From Cesiribacter sp964504565 (lineage in GTDB: Bacteria; Bacteroidota; Bacteroidia; Cytophagales; Cyclobacteriaceae), in the NCBI GenBank assembly GCA_964504565.1, contig CAZDEY010000003.1, forward strand, positions 255,956-319,955: 64,000 nucleotides of DNA. The letters run 5' to 3'. Below are positions 8,775-16,996 of the stretch, piece after piece (position 1 is the first letter of the stretch; every line of letters begins with the position of its first letter). The notes under the pieces were generated by a model. The model worked only from the letters and a program-made list of their open reading frames with translations, had not been told where the DNA came from and did no database searches. The position numbers and the translations under genes are program-made.

Positions 8775-9908
8775 ATGAAAAGTAATGTGCCTACGGTATT
8801 CTTGGCATTAGGCTACCTGGCATTTTTAGTCTTATTAGTATTTGTGCTAATAGTACTAAGGAATTTTCTGTATCCCATAGCATTGGCCAGCCTATTCGCT
8901 TACTTGCTGTATCCCCTGTGTAGTTTCTTGGAAAAAAGAGGAATACCCCGCATCCTAGCCAATTTTATATCTATATTAATACTAATTGCCACCGTAGTCG
9001 GCTTTTTATTTCTTCTATATAAGCAGCTAAGCCTGCTGCTGGGCGATTTTCCCGAGCTTATGGCTCAGGCTCACCGTAACCTGGATAAGTTAAATGAGGT
9101 TATTGAAAAAAACTTTGGCGTTAGTTCCAGCGACCAGAATATATGGCTAAAAGAACGGCTGGCTAATATATTCGCTACCGGATCGGCTTTTATAAATACT
9201 GCCTTTCAGGCTACTACCGGCACTATTGCTAAATTAGGCTTGCTGCCGGTTTATATATTCTTTCTGCTTTATTACCGTAATAAGTTTTCGGTTTTCCTGT
9301 TCAGAGTAGTTCACCGGAGGCACCACCAAACCCTAACCAATATCCTGAACCAAATAGGCCAGGTTACCAAACGCTATATGAGCGGTATGGTAATTGTGGT
9401 GTTGGTGCTATGCGTTCTTAATTCAGTGGGTTTACTTATAGTGGGCGTTAAGTATGCGGTACTTTTAGGGGTTATTGCTGCTATCATCAACTTTATTCCT
9501 TACTTCGGTACCTTAATTGGCGGGGCAGTGCCCTTAAGCTTTGCCCTATTGGTTATGGATAGCCCAACTTATGCGCTGGGAGTTATAATTTTGTTTATAA
9601 TTATTCAATTTCTGGAAAATAATATTCTGACTCCTAATATTGTAGGTGGCAATGTTAACATTAATCCCTTCTTCACGATCCTGAGCATAGTAGTAGGGGG
9701 AATGATGTGGGGCCTGCCCGGTATGATAATTTCTCTACCCTTTATGAGTATGTTCCGGATTGTATGCGATAATATTCCCAAGCTAAAGCCAATAGCATAT
9801 CTACTAGGCACTTCAGGTACCGAACACCATTCCGTAACCCTTGATGGCGTTAAACAAAGCTTCCGGAAAATTTGCCGCCGACTAGGTATTGTACCGCCTG
9901 CCGCTTAG
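8775..9908 (+). CDS. AI-2E/PerM-family membrane permease
   Basis: A 377-residue polytopic membrane protein. Paired hydrophobic helices at about residues 8-45, a helix at 60-85, a soluble segment (about 90-135), and a C-terminal set of helices with the family-typical stretch YAVLLGVIAAIINFIPYFGTLIGG (about residues 225-250). A second conserved stretch, LENNILTPNIVGGNVNINPF, follows near 282. These signatures belong to the AI-2E transporter (PerM/TqsA/YdiK) family. Members have been linked to autoinducer export and to sodium/proton antiport, so the substrate cannot be assigned. It lies between the two AsmA-like paralogues and its stop overlaps the convergent neighbour by 4 bp. Confidence 0.85.
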   Translation: MKSNVPTVFLALGYLAFLVLLVFVLIVLRNFLYPIALASLFAYLLYPLCSFLEKRGIPRILANFISILILIATVVGFLFLLYKQLSLLLGDFPELMAQAHRNLDKLNEVIEKNFGVSSSDQNIWLKERLANIFATGSAFINTAFQATTGTIAKLGLLPVYIFFLLYYRNKFSVFLFRVVHRRHHQTLTNILNQIGQVTKRYMSGMVIVVLVLCVLNSVGLLIVGVKYAVLLGVIAAIINFIPYFGTLIGGAVPLSFALLVMDSPTYALGVIILFIIIQFLENNILTPNIVGGNVNINPFFTILSIVVGGMMWGLPGMIISLPFMSMFRIVCDNIPKLKPIAYLLGTSGTEHHSVTLDGVKQSFRKICRRLGIVPPAA

Positions 9909-12478
9909 TTAGCCAACTTATCCGGATCTTTATGGGGGATACCTACAAACTCTTTTATACCGTTAAACAAGGTGCTCCAATAATAGCTAAAGAAGCCTTT
10001 ATTGCTATTTCGCCGGGCGCCGATTTTGCGGGGCTGGGCATCTTCGGTATTTGGCAATACCTCGCCTTCTACCAATAATAAATTAACCAAACCACTCATT
10101 GCATCCTGAAAAATGCCGCTGGTATCAGCTTTATCACCGGTATTAATTTGTACTTTCAGGTTCTTATACAAAAACTGCATTTCACCCTGACTATAATTCT
10201 TATTGGCTGTAAAATTCCAATTGGCCCCTATTAGATGGCCCTGCTTAATTAGCCCTATTCCGGTGTACTGAGCTATTTCATTTACCTCCTTTAAGTTCAT
10301 TGAATCCATTTGCCCGACCACATCAACCCGCAGACTATCGGATAGCATATGAATTTTGACTTCTGTAGTAAACTTTCCCTGGCTTTGTACAAAGCCCAGG
10401 CCCGTTAGGTTAGCTATTGGGTGGCGGCGATTATAGGCGGCAATATTGCTAAAGTTGGCCCCCTTCAGCTTCAGGTCGGTAAAATGAATAACCCCCGCCT
10501 TTTCACTACCCTGGTGGGTTTCCCGATAGGTAATAGTGGCTCGGTTAACCTGTACTTTGTCTAAACTAAACGGTATACCCGCCCGGCTAAACCACTCCTG
10601 AGGCATAGGTTTCTGCTCATTATCCTCTATTCGTTTATCCTTAGAGGCGGTTAAGTCTATTTTATCAACCCGCAGCTTTTCGGCCGTATAAACGTTATCC
10701 CGGCTTGCCTGATTAAAATCCATACCATCCAGCAGTAGGTTGGCTATAGTTAAATCGTATTGATCAGAGGGAGAACTTTGATAGGGAAACTGGGTTTTCT
10801 TAGCCTCCAGTTCAATCTTTTCTATACCTACAGATTTTTTATTAGTATTTAACACCAGGGACTTTACTATAGTATTATACCTGCTCTCTTCGGGGCTGCT
10901 AATTAGTTTATCTACCGAAATTGTATAGCTGGCAGCATGCAGAATTTTTTCCTCAGAAAATGCGCTACCCTTGTTTATATCTATATTATTTACAGCCAGA
11001 TTAATACCTTGCAATTGATAGGTAGTAGCCCGGGCCGTAGGGGTTTTTATGTATACATTTCCCTCAGCTACTCGTATCTCTTCTACTTCTATGCCCTGTA
11101 AATAAGGTTCAATTAACGGGTATAAATTTAGCCCTGGCTCTGACTGCTTTTTGTCCGATTGTTTAGTGAGACGCATATCAATGTCGGGCTTACCTACCTT
11201 AATAGACGTAATAGCTACTTTCTCCTCGCTGGGTAAAACTTTGATACCCTCCAGGCTAAGGTCGTAAATATAGGTTTCAAGGTTTGAGGTACTATAGTTT
11301 AAATCACTTGCCAGGAGCTGGGCTTTGCTACCTGTACTGGTAAATTTAACTTCGCCCGCATGCCCATTAGCTAACTTAAGGCTGTCTAAGCGCAGGGCTA
11401 TGGCTCCGCTATGTAAAAACTTATTACTGCTAAAGGCCGGGGCGTCGGTTATATCAATATTATTCACCTGCACCCCGCCCTGGGCATATAACCGGTTTCC
11501 TTGCTGAATTTCAAAATTTTCAATATCTAATTTTTCTAAAGCGATAAGCTTAATTTCCTCCGGAATGAAGCTGTGTAAAGTAAATTGGGTTAGGGATTTT
11601 TGACCGGATTGGCTTTTATTGGCGGAAGCAGAATCGGCACTGACCGGTAAAATTGCCTCTACGTTTTTTAGCGAAATTCGCTGGCCCTTGAGCTCTCGGT
11701 TAATCCAACTAGAAAGATAAATCCTATCTAAAGTTGCTTGCTGAACCAGATACCGCCCCCCGGAAGTAATTATATCAGCCTCCGGCAGACTGGCAGTCAT
11801 AGTACCTTCGTGCAGGGTTATTCTGGCATTAGGTACCGCTATGCTGGTTCGGGCATTTTTGTAATTAAGGCTATCTATCTTAAATTTCCAGTCTTCGGCA
11901 AATAGAGTCCGATTTTTAGTGAGGAAGTTTCCGCTATCTATTTCAATGGAATTAACTAAAAACGTATCGATTACTGCGCTAAACTGCATAGTATTAGCTT
12001 GAACAGCCGCTACCTTAAGATTAGTAATATGCAGATGTTCAGCCTGAACTTTATCAAAAGATTTTTTTACTTCGGCAGCAATATTCAGCTTATCAATACT
12101 AAATGGGGCAGATTTAGCTTCCTTCTGCGATAATTTGAGCTTAACATCCACATCGTCCAGGTCCAGGCTATCAAACTCCAGCCGGTTACTAAACAGAAGG
12201 CTGGTAACATCTACATCGGTAAGGGCCAGGCGGCTAAACTCTACCTCTACCGAATCGCTTTGGGTGCTGCGCAGGTTGGCCTTAAACAAGTAGGCCGATT
12301 GTCGTAGCAAATCTACTTGTATATCGGAGAAATCCAATTTCAGTTTACCATCACTCGATTTTGAAATTTTATCTTTCAGTGTATTACCTACCCAGTCATC
12401 GGCCAGAAAACCGGCGGCAAATAAAACGGCAAAAACCGAGGCGAGAACAATTACTAAAACTTTAATCCAGGTGGGCAC
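9905..12478 (-). CDS. AsmA/DUF748-like repeat protein, paralogue of the 1665-aa protein
   Basis: An 857-residue protein with an N-terminal membrane helix (residues 4-25) and a beta-rich extracytoplasmic region. The same core seen in the 2661-7658 product recurs near residues 191 (TLFAEDW), 353 (KFLHSG) and 511 (KILHAA), so about three modules are present instead of seven. The C-terminal ~150 residues align by eye with the larger paralogue: QGEMQFLYKNLKV here against EGFMDFGYHNLEV there, and both end in a YW-x-x-L-x-x-G-(F/I)-K motif. The start is a GTG at 12478 with no ATG before the membrane helix. A role in envelope lipid or outer-membrane homeostasis is an inference from the AsmA-like family. 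Confidence 0.6.
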   Translation of the reverse strand: MPTWIKVLVIVLASVFAVLFAAGFLADDWVGNTLKDKISKSSDGKLKLDFSDIQVDLLRQSAYLFKANLRSTQSDSVEVEFSRLALTDVDVTSLLFSNRLEFDSLDLDDVDVKLKLSQKEAKSAPFSIDKLNIAAEVKKSFDKVQAEHLHITNLKVAAVQANTMQFSAVIDTFLVNSIEIDSGNFLTKNRTLFAEDWKFKIDSLNYKNARTSIAVPNARITLHEGTMTASLPEADIITSGGRYLVQQATLDRIYLSSWINRELKGQRISLKNVEAILPVSADSASANKSQSGQKSLTQFTLHSFIPEEIKLIALEKLDIENFEIQQGNRLYAQGGVQVNNIDITDAPAFSSNKFLHSGAIALRLDSLKLANGHAGEVKFTSTGSKAQLLASDLNYSTSNLETYIYDLSLEGIKVLPSEEKVAITSIKVGKPDIDMRLTKQSDKKQSEPGLNLYPLIEPYLQGIEVEEIRVAEGNVYIKTPTARATTYQLQGINLAVNNIDINKGSAFSEEKILHAASYTISVDKLISSPEESRYNTIVKSLVLNTNKKSVGIEKIELEAKKTQFPYQSSPSDQYDLTIANLLLDGMDFNQASRDNVYTAEKLRVDKIDLTASKDKRIEDNEQKPMPQEWFSRAGIPFSLDKVQVNRATITYRETHQGSEKAGVIHFTDLKLKGANFSNIAAYNRRHPIANLTGLGFVQSQGKFTTEVKIHMLSDSLRVDVVGQMDSMNLKEVNEIAQYTGIGLIKQGHLIGANWNFTANKNYSQGEMQFLYKNLKVQINTGDKADTSGIFQDAMSGLVNLLLVEGEVLPNTEDAQPRKIGARRNSNKGFFSYYWSTLFNGIKEFVGIPHKDPDKLAN

Positions 12479-12524
12479 TGCAGTATACTATTATATCTGC
12501 ATTAACGGTTGCTATGTATAATTG

Positions 12525-15044
12525 TTAGTTTTGGCCGCTCTCAATAAAATTAGCTAGCAAACGGTAGGCTCCAGGCACCCCCGCCGGAATTTCCCTAAAC
12601 AGCGAGAGCCCAGTATAGATGTAGGTTCCCCTCCCCAGGTTCCGCACCAGCAGCGAACCGTCCAGCCGATCCTCACCTACATCGCTAATACCTATAACCG
12701 GCTGCCAATTTTCACTCCAAGCCGTTGGAAAGTAAAGTCCCCGCTCCTGCACCCAATCGTTCCAGTCCTTATCAGTAATTTGGTTAGGGTAATTTAGCAC
12801 CTTTGCTTTAGGGGCTAGTATGGTTACCGCGGCTGCTTCATCGGTAACCCTATCCCGACTAATTGAAAGCGTATCGCTGCCAATTGGCAATTTGGCTCTG
12901 CTGGTATTATACTGAAAAAGCACTACCCCGCCGTCACGTACATATGAGTCTAATTCGGCAGTAAACCTATCTAGTTCCGGGTGTATGTTTAGAGCCCTAA
13001 TTCCGAAAACCAGTGCTTTGTAGCTGCTTAAATCCTGGCTACCTATCTCACTAGAACCAAATACCTCTACCGAATAGCCTAAGATTTGTAGCGCTTGGGG
13101 AATTTCATCGCCGGCTCCACTTATATAAGCCACTTTACCGCCGTTGGTTTCCACCGAAATATTACGAATTGCAGCCTGGGCTTTGGGCAAGTACACCTGG
13201 GGCGGAAAGTGCGGGGCTTCCAATCGCACCAATTGCTGGCTATACGTTTTATCTTTAGTTATGAAAGAGAATTTAATATTGCCGCTAGCTGCTTTTTTAT
13301 TTTTGGCTTTTATTTTGAAGCTATAGGCTACCGAAGGTGAGTTATCAAACTTTACCGGCACCTGGGTTTTATCGGCCTGCCAGTTCTTAGGCAGTTCAAT
13401 TTGAAGTATACCTTCTTCCCCCAGTCGGGCTTCATCGGTTATAGAAACCGTTGCCGTAACAGCCTCCTGATTAATGGCTAATAATAATTCTTGGTCGGCT
13501 TGCAGTGTGTAGGCCGGAACTACATACAAAGGTTCAATTACCTCGCCCAGGTTTCTTTCCACCCTTTTGTGATTTACCGGCACTGAATATTCAACTTCTG
13601 TACCATTAATCTGTAGTTGGATGTGAGCGTGTAAACTTTCGGGATTATCCGGCTCCAGCAGCAGGCTACGCTTAGGCAAAGAGAACATAGCCTCGGAGGC
13701 TGAGCCGTTCAGCCAGTACGGATGGGAAAGCGGAAATTCCAGCGGGATATCCAGTGTAAACTCCTGGCCGAATTGGGTATACGGACTAAGTACCTGATCT
13801 AAAGTTTTTTCAGCATTTAGTTCTGGAAAATGGACTCCTCCGGCTTTTATAGTATAGTTTTCGCTTCTGGTAATTGCCGATACGGTTACCCTAACCGATT
13901 GTCCCGCATAAAGTACCGGTTGATCGGTAGTTGCCTCTACATACAAACCCAGACAGTTGGCTATTAAATGCTTGACTTGATTTAGCTTGTAGGCTTTTTG
14001 AGGAAATTCGGTGGTTTTTAGTAAGGTTAAAACTTGGAGCAATGTTGGGACTGATGCGGCCGGGTTGGTAAAGTCATAATCCTGTATTACCTTATCCCAA
14101 AGCCTATCCAATTCCTTATTACCGGTTACTTCACCCCAGCTTTTACTTAATTCCAAACCTGAGGTAGAGGAATAGCCGGGTTGTACGGCAATCGGTTCCA
14201 GGTATTCGGTAACTTGCTCCCGGCTAATATTGGTACCAAAACCCTGACTGCGGTGCTGACTACGGCTTAGGCTGGCAATTTCCGGGTATGATTTTCCCAG
14301 TAAGGAATTATACCCTCCTACCTTAAGCGTAACTAAATTAGTAGTATCGTACTGGCTAGCCCTTTCTCCCCTAAAAAACCAGGAACTAGTATTCCAATAT
14401 AAGGCTTTAGGCTGCCATACGTCAACCTCGCTTAGCTGCTCAGGAAAAGCCTTGGGATCGGCGGCCAATTTAAAGGCTTGTTCAGCCAACATAGCCGAGG
14501 CGGTGTGGTGGCCGTGGGTTATGCCGGGAGTGGTTGGAAAGCGGGTAATTAGCATATCCGGCTTAAAACTTCGGATAATATAAACCACATCTGCCAGAAC
14601 GGAATCGCGGTTCCAGATACTGAACGTTTCATTGGGGTGTTTACTGTAGCCAAAATCGTTGGCGCGGGTAAAAAATTGTTCTCCACCATCAATGCGGCGG
14701 GCGGCCAGCAGTTCTTGGGTTCTTATAATTCCCAATTTTTCCCGTAGCTCGCTGCCGGTTAGGTTTTGGCCACCATCGCCCCGGGTTAAGGATAAGTAGC
14801 CGGTACGGTAGTGCTTTTCATTAGCCAACCAGCTTATTAAGCGGGTATTTTCATCGTCGGGGTGGGCAGCCAGGTACAATACGCTGGTAAGGTTGGCAGC
14901 CTTTTGAATTTCAAGGGCAATTTCGCTGGAGGTTTTAGGGCTAAAATCCTGGGCGGAACCAGTATGCGTATATAGTGCAGCCCAAAGTAGTCCAAACAAA
15001 ATTTTACGTTTGAGCAGGTATGTAGGGTTTAGCCTCCAATTCAT
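12525..15044 (-). CDS. secreted PIG-L/LmbE-family deacetylase with large C-terminal region
   Basis: An approximately 839-residue protein. The signal peptide (KRKILFGLLWAALYTHTGSA, cleavage before Q) is followed by a PIG-L domain. The zinc motif AHPDDE is at about residues 60-65, RGDGGQN and an E-x2-LG-x2-R-x2-E helix come next, and the second histidine cluster is THGHHTAS. PIG-L enzymes remove N-acetyl groups from sugar conjugates such as GlcNAc derivatives. The long C-terminal part holds Ig-like/NPCBM-associated stretches and a glutamine-amidotransferase-like fold (SYKALVFGIRALN). The frame opens upstream with TTG 15083 and ATG 15068. ATG 15044 gives the best signal peptide and fits the promoter at 15081-15088. 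The substrate is unknown. Confidence 0.8.
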   Translation of the reverse strand: MNWRLNPTYLLKRKILFGLLWAALYTHTGSAQDFSPKTSSEIALEIQKAANLTSVLYLAAHPDDENTRLISWLANEKHYRTGYLSLTRGDGGQNLTGSELREKLGIIRTQELLAARRIDGGEQFFTRANDFGYSKHPNETFSIWNRDSVLADVVYIIRSFKPDMLITRFPTTPGITHGHHTASAMLAEQAFKLAADPKAFPEQLSEVDVWQPKALYWNTSSWFFRGERASQYDTTNLVTLKVGGYNSLLGKSYPEIASLSRSQHRSQGFGTNISREQVTEYLEPIAVQPGYSSTSGLELSKSWGEVTGNKELDRLWDKVIQDYDFTNPAASVPTLLQVLTLLKTTEFPQKAYKLNQVKHLIANCLGLYVEATTDQPVLYAGQSVRVTVSAITRSENYTIKAGGVHFPELNAEKTLDQVLSPYTQFGQEFTLDIPLEFPLSHPYWLNGSASEAMFSLPKRSLLLEPDNPESLHAHIQLQINGTEVEYSVPVNHKRVERNLGEVIEPLYVVPAYTLQADQELLLAINQEAVTATVSITDEARLGEEGILQIELPKNWQADKTQVPVKFDNSPSVAYSFKIKAKNKKAASGNIKFSFITKDKTYSQQLVRLEAPHFPPQVYLPKAQAAIRNISVETNGGKVAYISGAGDEIPQALQILGYSVEVFGSSEIGSQDLSSYKALVFGIRALNIHPELDRFTAELDSYVRDGGVVLFQYNTSRAKLPIGSDTLSISRDRVTDEAAAVTILAPKAKVLNYPNQITDKDWNDWVQERGLYFPTAWSENWQPVIGISDVGEDRLDGSLLVRNLGRGTYIYTGLSLFREIPAGVPGAYRLLANFIESGQN

Positions 15045-15080
15045 TCTTGCGGTTCGGTTATATGCCATATCTTGAAGTTC

Positions 15081-15108
15081 CAAATATAGTAAACATGATA
15101 AGACTAAA
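15081..15108 (-). promoter_or_regulatory. putative promoter of the PIG-L gene, overlapping the start of the divergent lipoprotein gene
   Basis: TATATTTG on the minus strand (15081-15088) is a perfect TAnnTTTG box. A TTT at 15106-15108 lies 17 bp upstream in place of the usual TTG. The start of transcription would fall near 15076, leaving a leader of about 30 nt to the ATG at 15044. The upstream element lies inside the first codons of the divergent gene. Confidence 0.4.
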
Positions 15109-15637
15109 GTTTTCCGGCCTTAAAATGCTGGCTGTATTAGTAGGTTTTGCCCTATTTAGCTGCGAAGCGATTGAGGATTTGATAAAATTCGATTACCAGG
15201 AGCAAATTGCGTTTAGTGTACCACCTACAACCCTGGGCCTTGTACCGGTTATAAATACCCCTCAGGTTGACGCTAACTCCAGTTCATCGTTCGAAAATAA
15301 TAACACCCAGGCCAAGTATGTTAAAAGCGCCTTTTTAACTGATCTAACTCTTAAAATTGACGAGCCCAGCGATGAAACCTTCTCGTTTTTAAACGAAATA
15401 GAAATTTATATTGAAGCTGAAGGTCAGGAAAGGGTACTTATTGCCAGTAAATATAATATTGGCCCGGATGTAGGTTCCGAACTAGTGCTGGATGCCGAAA
15501 GCAGTACGGAGCTAAAGCCTTACATTAGCGGAAATTCGTACACCATTGACGTGAAAGCTAAGGTGGATGAAACTACCAATAAAGAAATCAAGATAACTTC
15601 GGATATGACCTTTAGGGTGACGGCCGACGTATTTTAA
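15095..15637 (+). CDS. hypothetical lipoprotein
   Basis: A 180-residue product when started at ATG 15095. It opens with a lipoprotein signal peptide (KFSGLKMLAVLVGFALFSC, lipobox FSC near residue 20). The frame is open further upstream (ATG 15047), but that would place a long non-signal sequence before the membrane segment, so the internal ATG is preferred. The mature part is beta-rich, with acidic and polar residues and no enzyme motif I recognise. It is likely anchored in the outer membrane facing the periplasm. A strong hairpin terminator follows at 15665. Function unknown. Confidence 0.7.
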   Translation: MIRLKFSGLKMLAVLVGFALFSCEAIEDLIKFDYQEQIAFSVPPTTLGLVPVINTPQVDANSSSSFENNNTQAKYVKSAFLTDLTLKIDEPSDETFSFLNEIEIYIEAEGQERVLIASKYNIGPDVGSELVLDAESSTELKPYISGNSYTIDVKAKVDETTNKEIKITSDMTFRVTADVF

Positions 15638-15648
15638 GGTTTACATCA

Positions 15649-16296
15649 CTAACCGGATATATTTAAAGGCTCCTGCTCACCCAAGTGTTTAGGAGCCTTT
15701 TTAAATACGTACAAATCCAGTAAAGCCATAGGGCGGGCTAATATTTCCCTAAGTTGCAAATTTACTGATGATCTGAACGGAAGTTCGTTAGCAGCGTAGG
15801 CTACAGCGTTCATTCGGTAATATTCGGCAATGTAAAGAGCCCGATAGGCGTGAAAGCGCTGGGTAATAATTACCACTCGCTGCTGCCCGAAAATCTCTTT
15901 ACTTCGTACAACTGAATCTAAGGTTCGCAGGCCGGCGTAGTCCAGTGTAGTAGCTTCCTGCGGAATGCCCCGCTTAATCAGCGCTTTTTGCATGTCCAGC
16001 GGTTCGTTGTAGTACTTGGTCCGGTTATCTCCGCTCAGGATAAGGTGTTTAATTTTGCCTTCTTTATAAAGCTGAGCGGCAGCATTCATCCGATTTTCAA
16101 AATAGGTATTGGGAGATCCGTCGGCAAAGCGTTTGCTGGTTCCCAAAACCAGGGCAACATCTTGTTCGGGAACATCGCGCAGTTCCTGATAAATTAACTT
16201 GGTAGTACTTAAAACCACCAGCAAATTTGTAGCCAGCAGCAGCAAAACAACAGCAAAAAAGGCGGTGAATAAGTACGTTAACAGCCGTTTAAGCAT
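15649..16296 (-). CDS. SanA/YdcF-like DUF218 membrane protein
   Basis: The 215-residue product has one N-terminal membrane helix (residues 4-28) followed by a DUF218 domain. VALVLGTSKR (about 47-56), NTYFENRMNAAAQLYKEGKIKHLILSGDN (about 63-91) and RVVIITQRFHAYRALYIA (about 138-155) are the recurring features of SanA, which affects envelope permeability and vancomycin exclusion in E. coli. The biochemical activity of the domain is not established. Its start overlaps the end of trmH by 8 bp, so it is translationally linked to the parE-parC-trmH cluster. Its 3' end contains, on the opposite strand, the terminator of the convergent lipoprotein gene. Confidence 0.8.
   Translation of the reverse strand: MLKRLLTYLFTAFFAVVLLLLATNLLVVLSTTKLIYQELRDVPEQDVALVLGTSKRFADGSPNTYFENRMNAAAQLYKEGKIKHLILSGDNRTKYYNEPLDMQKALIKRGIPQEATTLDYAGLRTLDSVVRSKEIFGQQRVVIITQRFHAYRALYIAEYYRMNAVAYAANELPFRSSVNLQLREILARPMALLDLYVFKKAPKHLGEQEPLNISG
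15665..15703 (+). terminator. intrinsic terminator of the lipoprotein gene, embedded in sanA-like 3' coding sequence
   Basis: AAAGGCTCCT (15665-15674) and AGGAGCCTTT (15691-15700) form a perfect 10-bp stem with a 16-nt loop, followed by more T. It ends the plus-strand transcript about 30 bp after the lipoprotein stop but lies within the codons of the convergent gene. Confidence 0.75.
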
Positions 16297-16978
16297 ATTT
16301 CTTTTGTATAACGGGCTTTACCCGGCCGGCGTGCCTCACAATCTTTTCGTACCAGTTAATTTTTAACCTAAATGCCTCATCCTCCTCAAGCTGCCACTTC
16401 ACCTCATCTTGCTTACGTAATCTATTTAGAATAGTATACAAACACAAGGCCGCACTAACGCTTACGTTATAACTTTCGGTAAAGCCGTGCATGGGAATGG
16501 TCAGGGTATAATCGGCATGAGCCTCGGCTTGTTCCGAAATACCATCCTGCTCATTACCTAACCATAGGGCAATCGGAGCATCTAACGGCAGGTTTTCCGG
16601 GGTATATCCATCGCTATGCGGGCTGGTTACCACAATTTTATAGCCTCGCTCTTTAATATCTTCAATAGCCAATCGGGTAGCCTCTTCTTTATTACGTGCC
16701 TGGTGCAATTCTACATCCAGCCACTTAGTAGCCCCTTTAACTACACCTAAATTAGATTTATAGTTTTTAGTTGTGATGATATGAGCGGTTTGCAAGCCTA
16801 AGCACTCGGCAGTACGCAGGGCGGCACTGCCGTTGTGCGGCTTAATCATATGCTCCAGGGCTATAGTAAGGTAGCGGGTTCGGCTATCTAAAATCCTATC
16901 AATTAAATTTTTCTTGTGATCGGTAACGTAGGGTTCCAGATACTTGTAAAATTCTAGTTCCCACGTTTCCATAGCCAT
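16289..16978 (-). CDS. trmH: tRNA (guanosine-2'-O-)-methyltransferase, SpoU family
   Basis: The 229-residue product equals E. coli TrmH in length and carries the SpoU/TrmD-fold motifs. Motif 1 contains NGSAALRTAECLG (residues ~49-61) with the conserved Asn and Arg. Motif 2 is ALWLGNEQDGISE (about 137-149), where the family usually has GxExxG. Motif 3 is IPMHGFTESYNVSVSAALCLY (about 161-181). The enzyme methylates the ribose of G18 in the tRNA D-loop using S-adenosylmethionine. Start is the ATG at 16978, and a second ATG lies two codons in. It lies 18 bp downstream of parC and overlaps the sanA-like gene by 8 bp. Confidence 0.85.
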   Translation of the reverse strand: MAMETWELEFYKYLEPYVTDHKKNLIDRILDSRTRYLTIALEHMIKPHNGSAALRTAECLGLQTAHIITTKNYKSNLGVVKGATKWLDVELHQARNKEEATRLAIEDIKERGYKIVVTSPHSDGYTPENLPLDAPIALWLGNEQDGISEQAEAHADYTLTIPMHGFTESYNVSVSAALCLYTILNRLRKQDEVKWQLEEDEAFRLKINWYEKIVRHAGRVKPVIQKKYA

Positions 16979-16996
16979 TCAGAATAAAAATAATTT

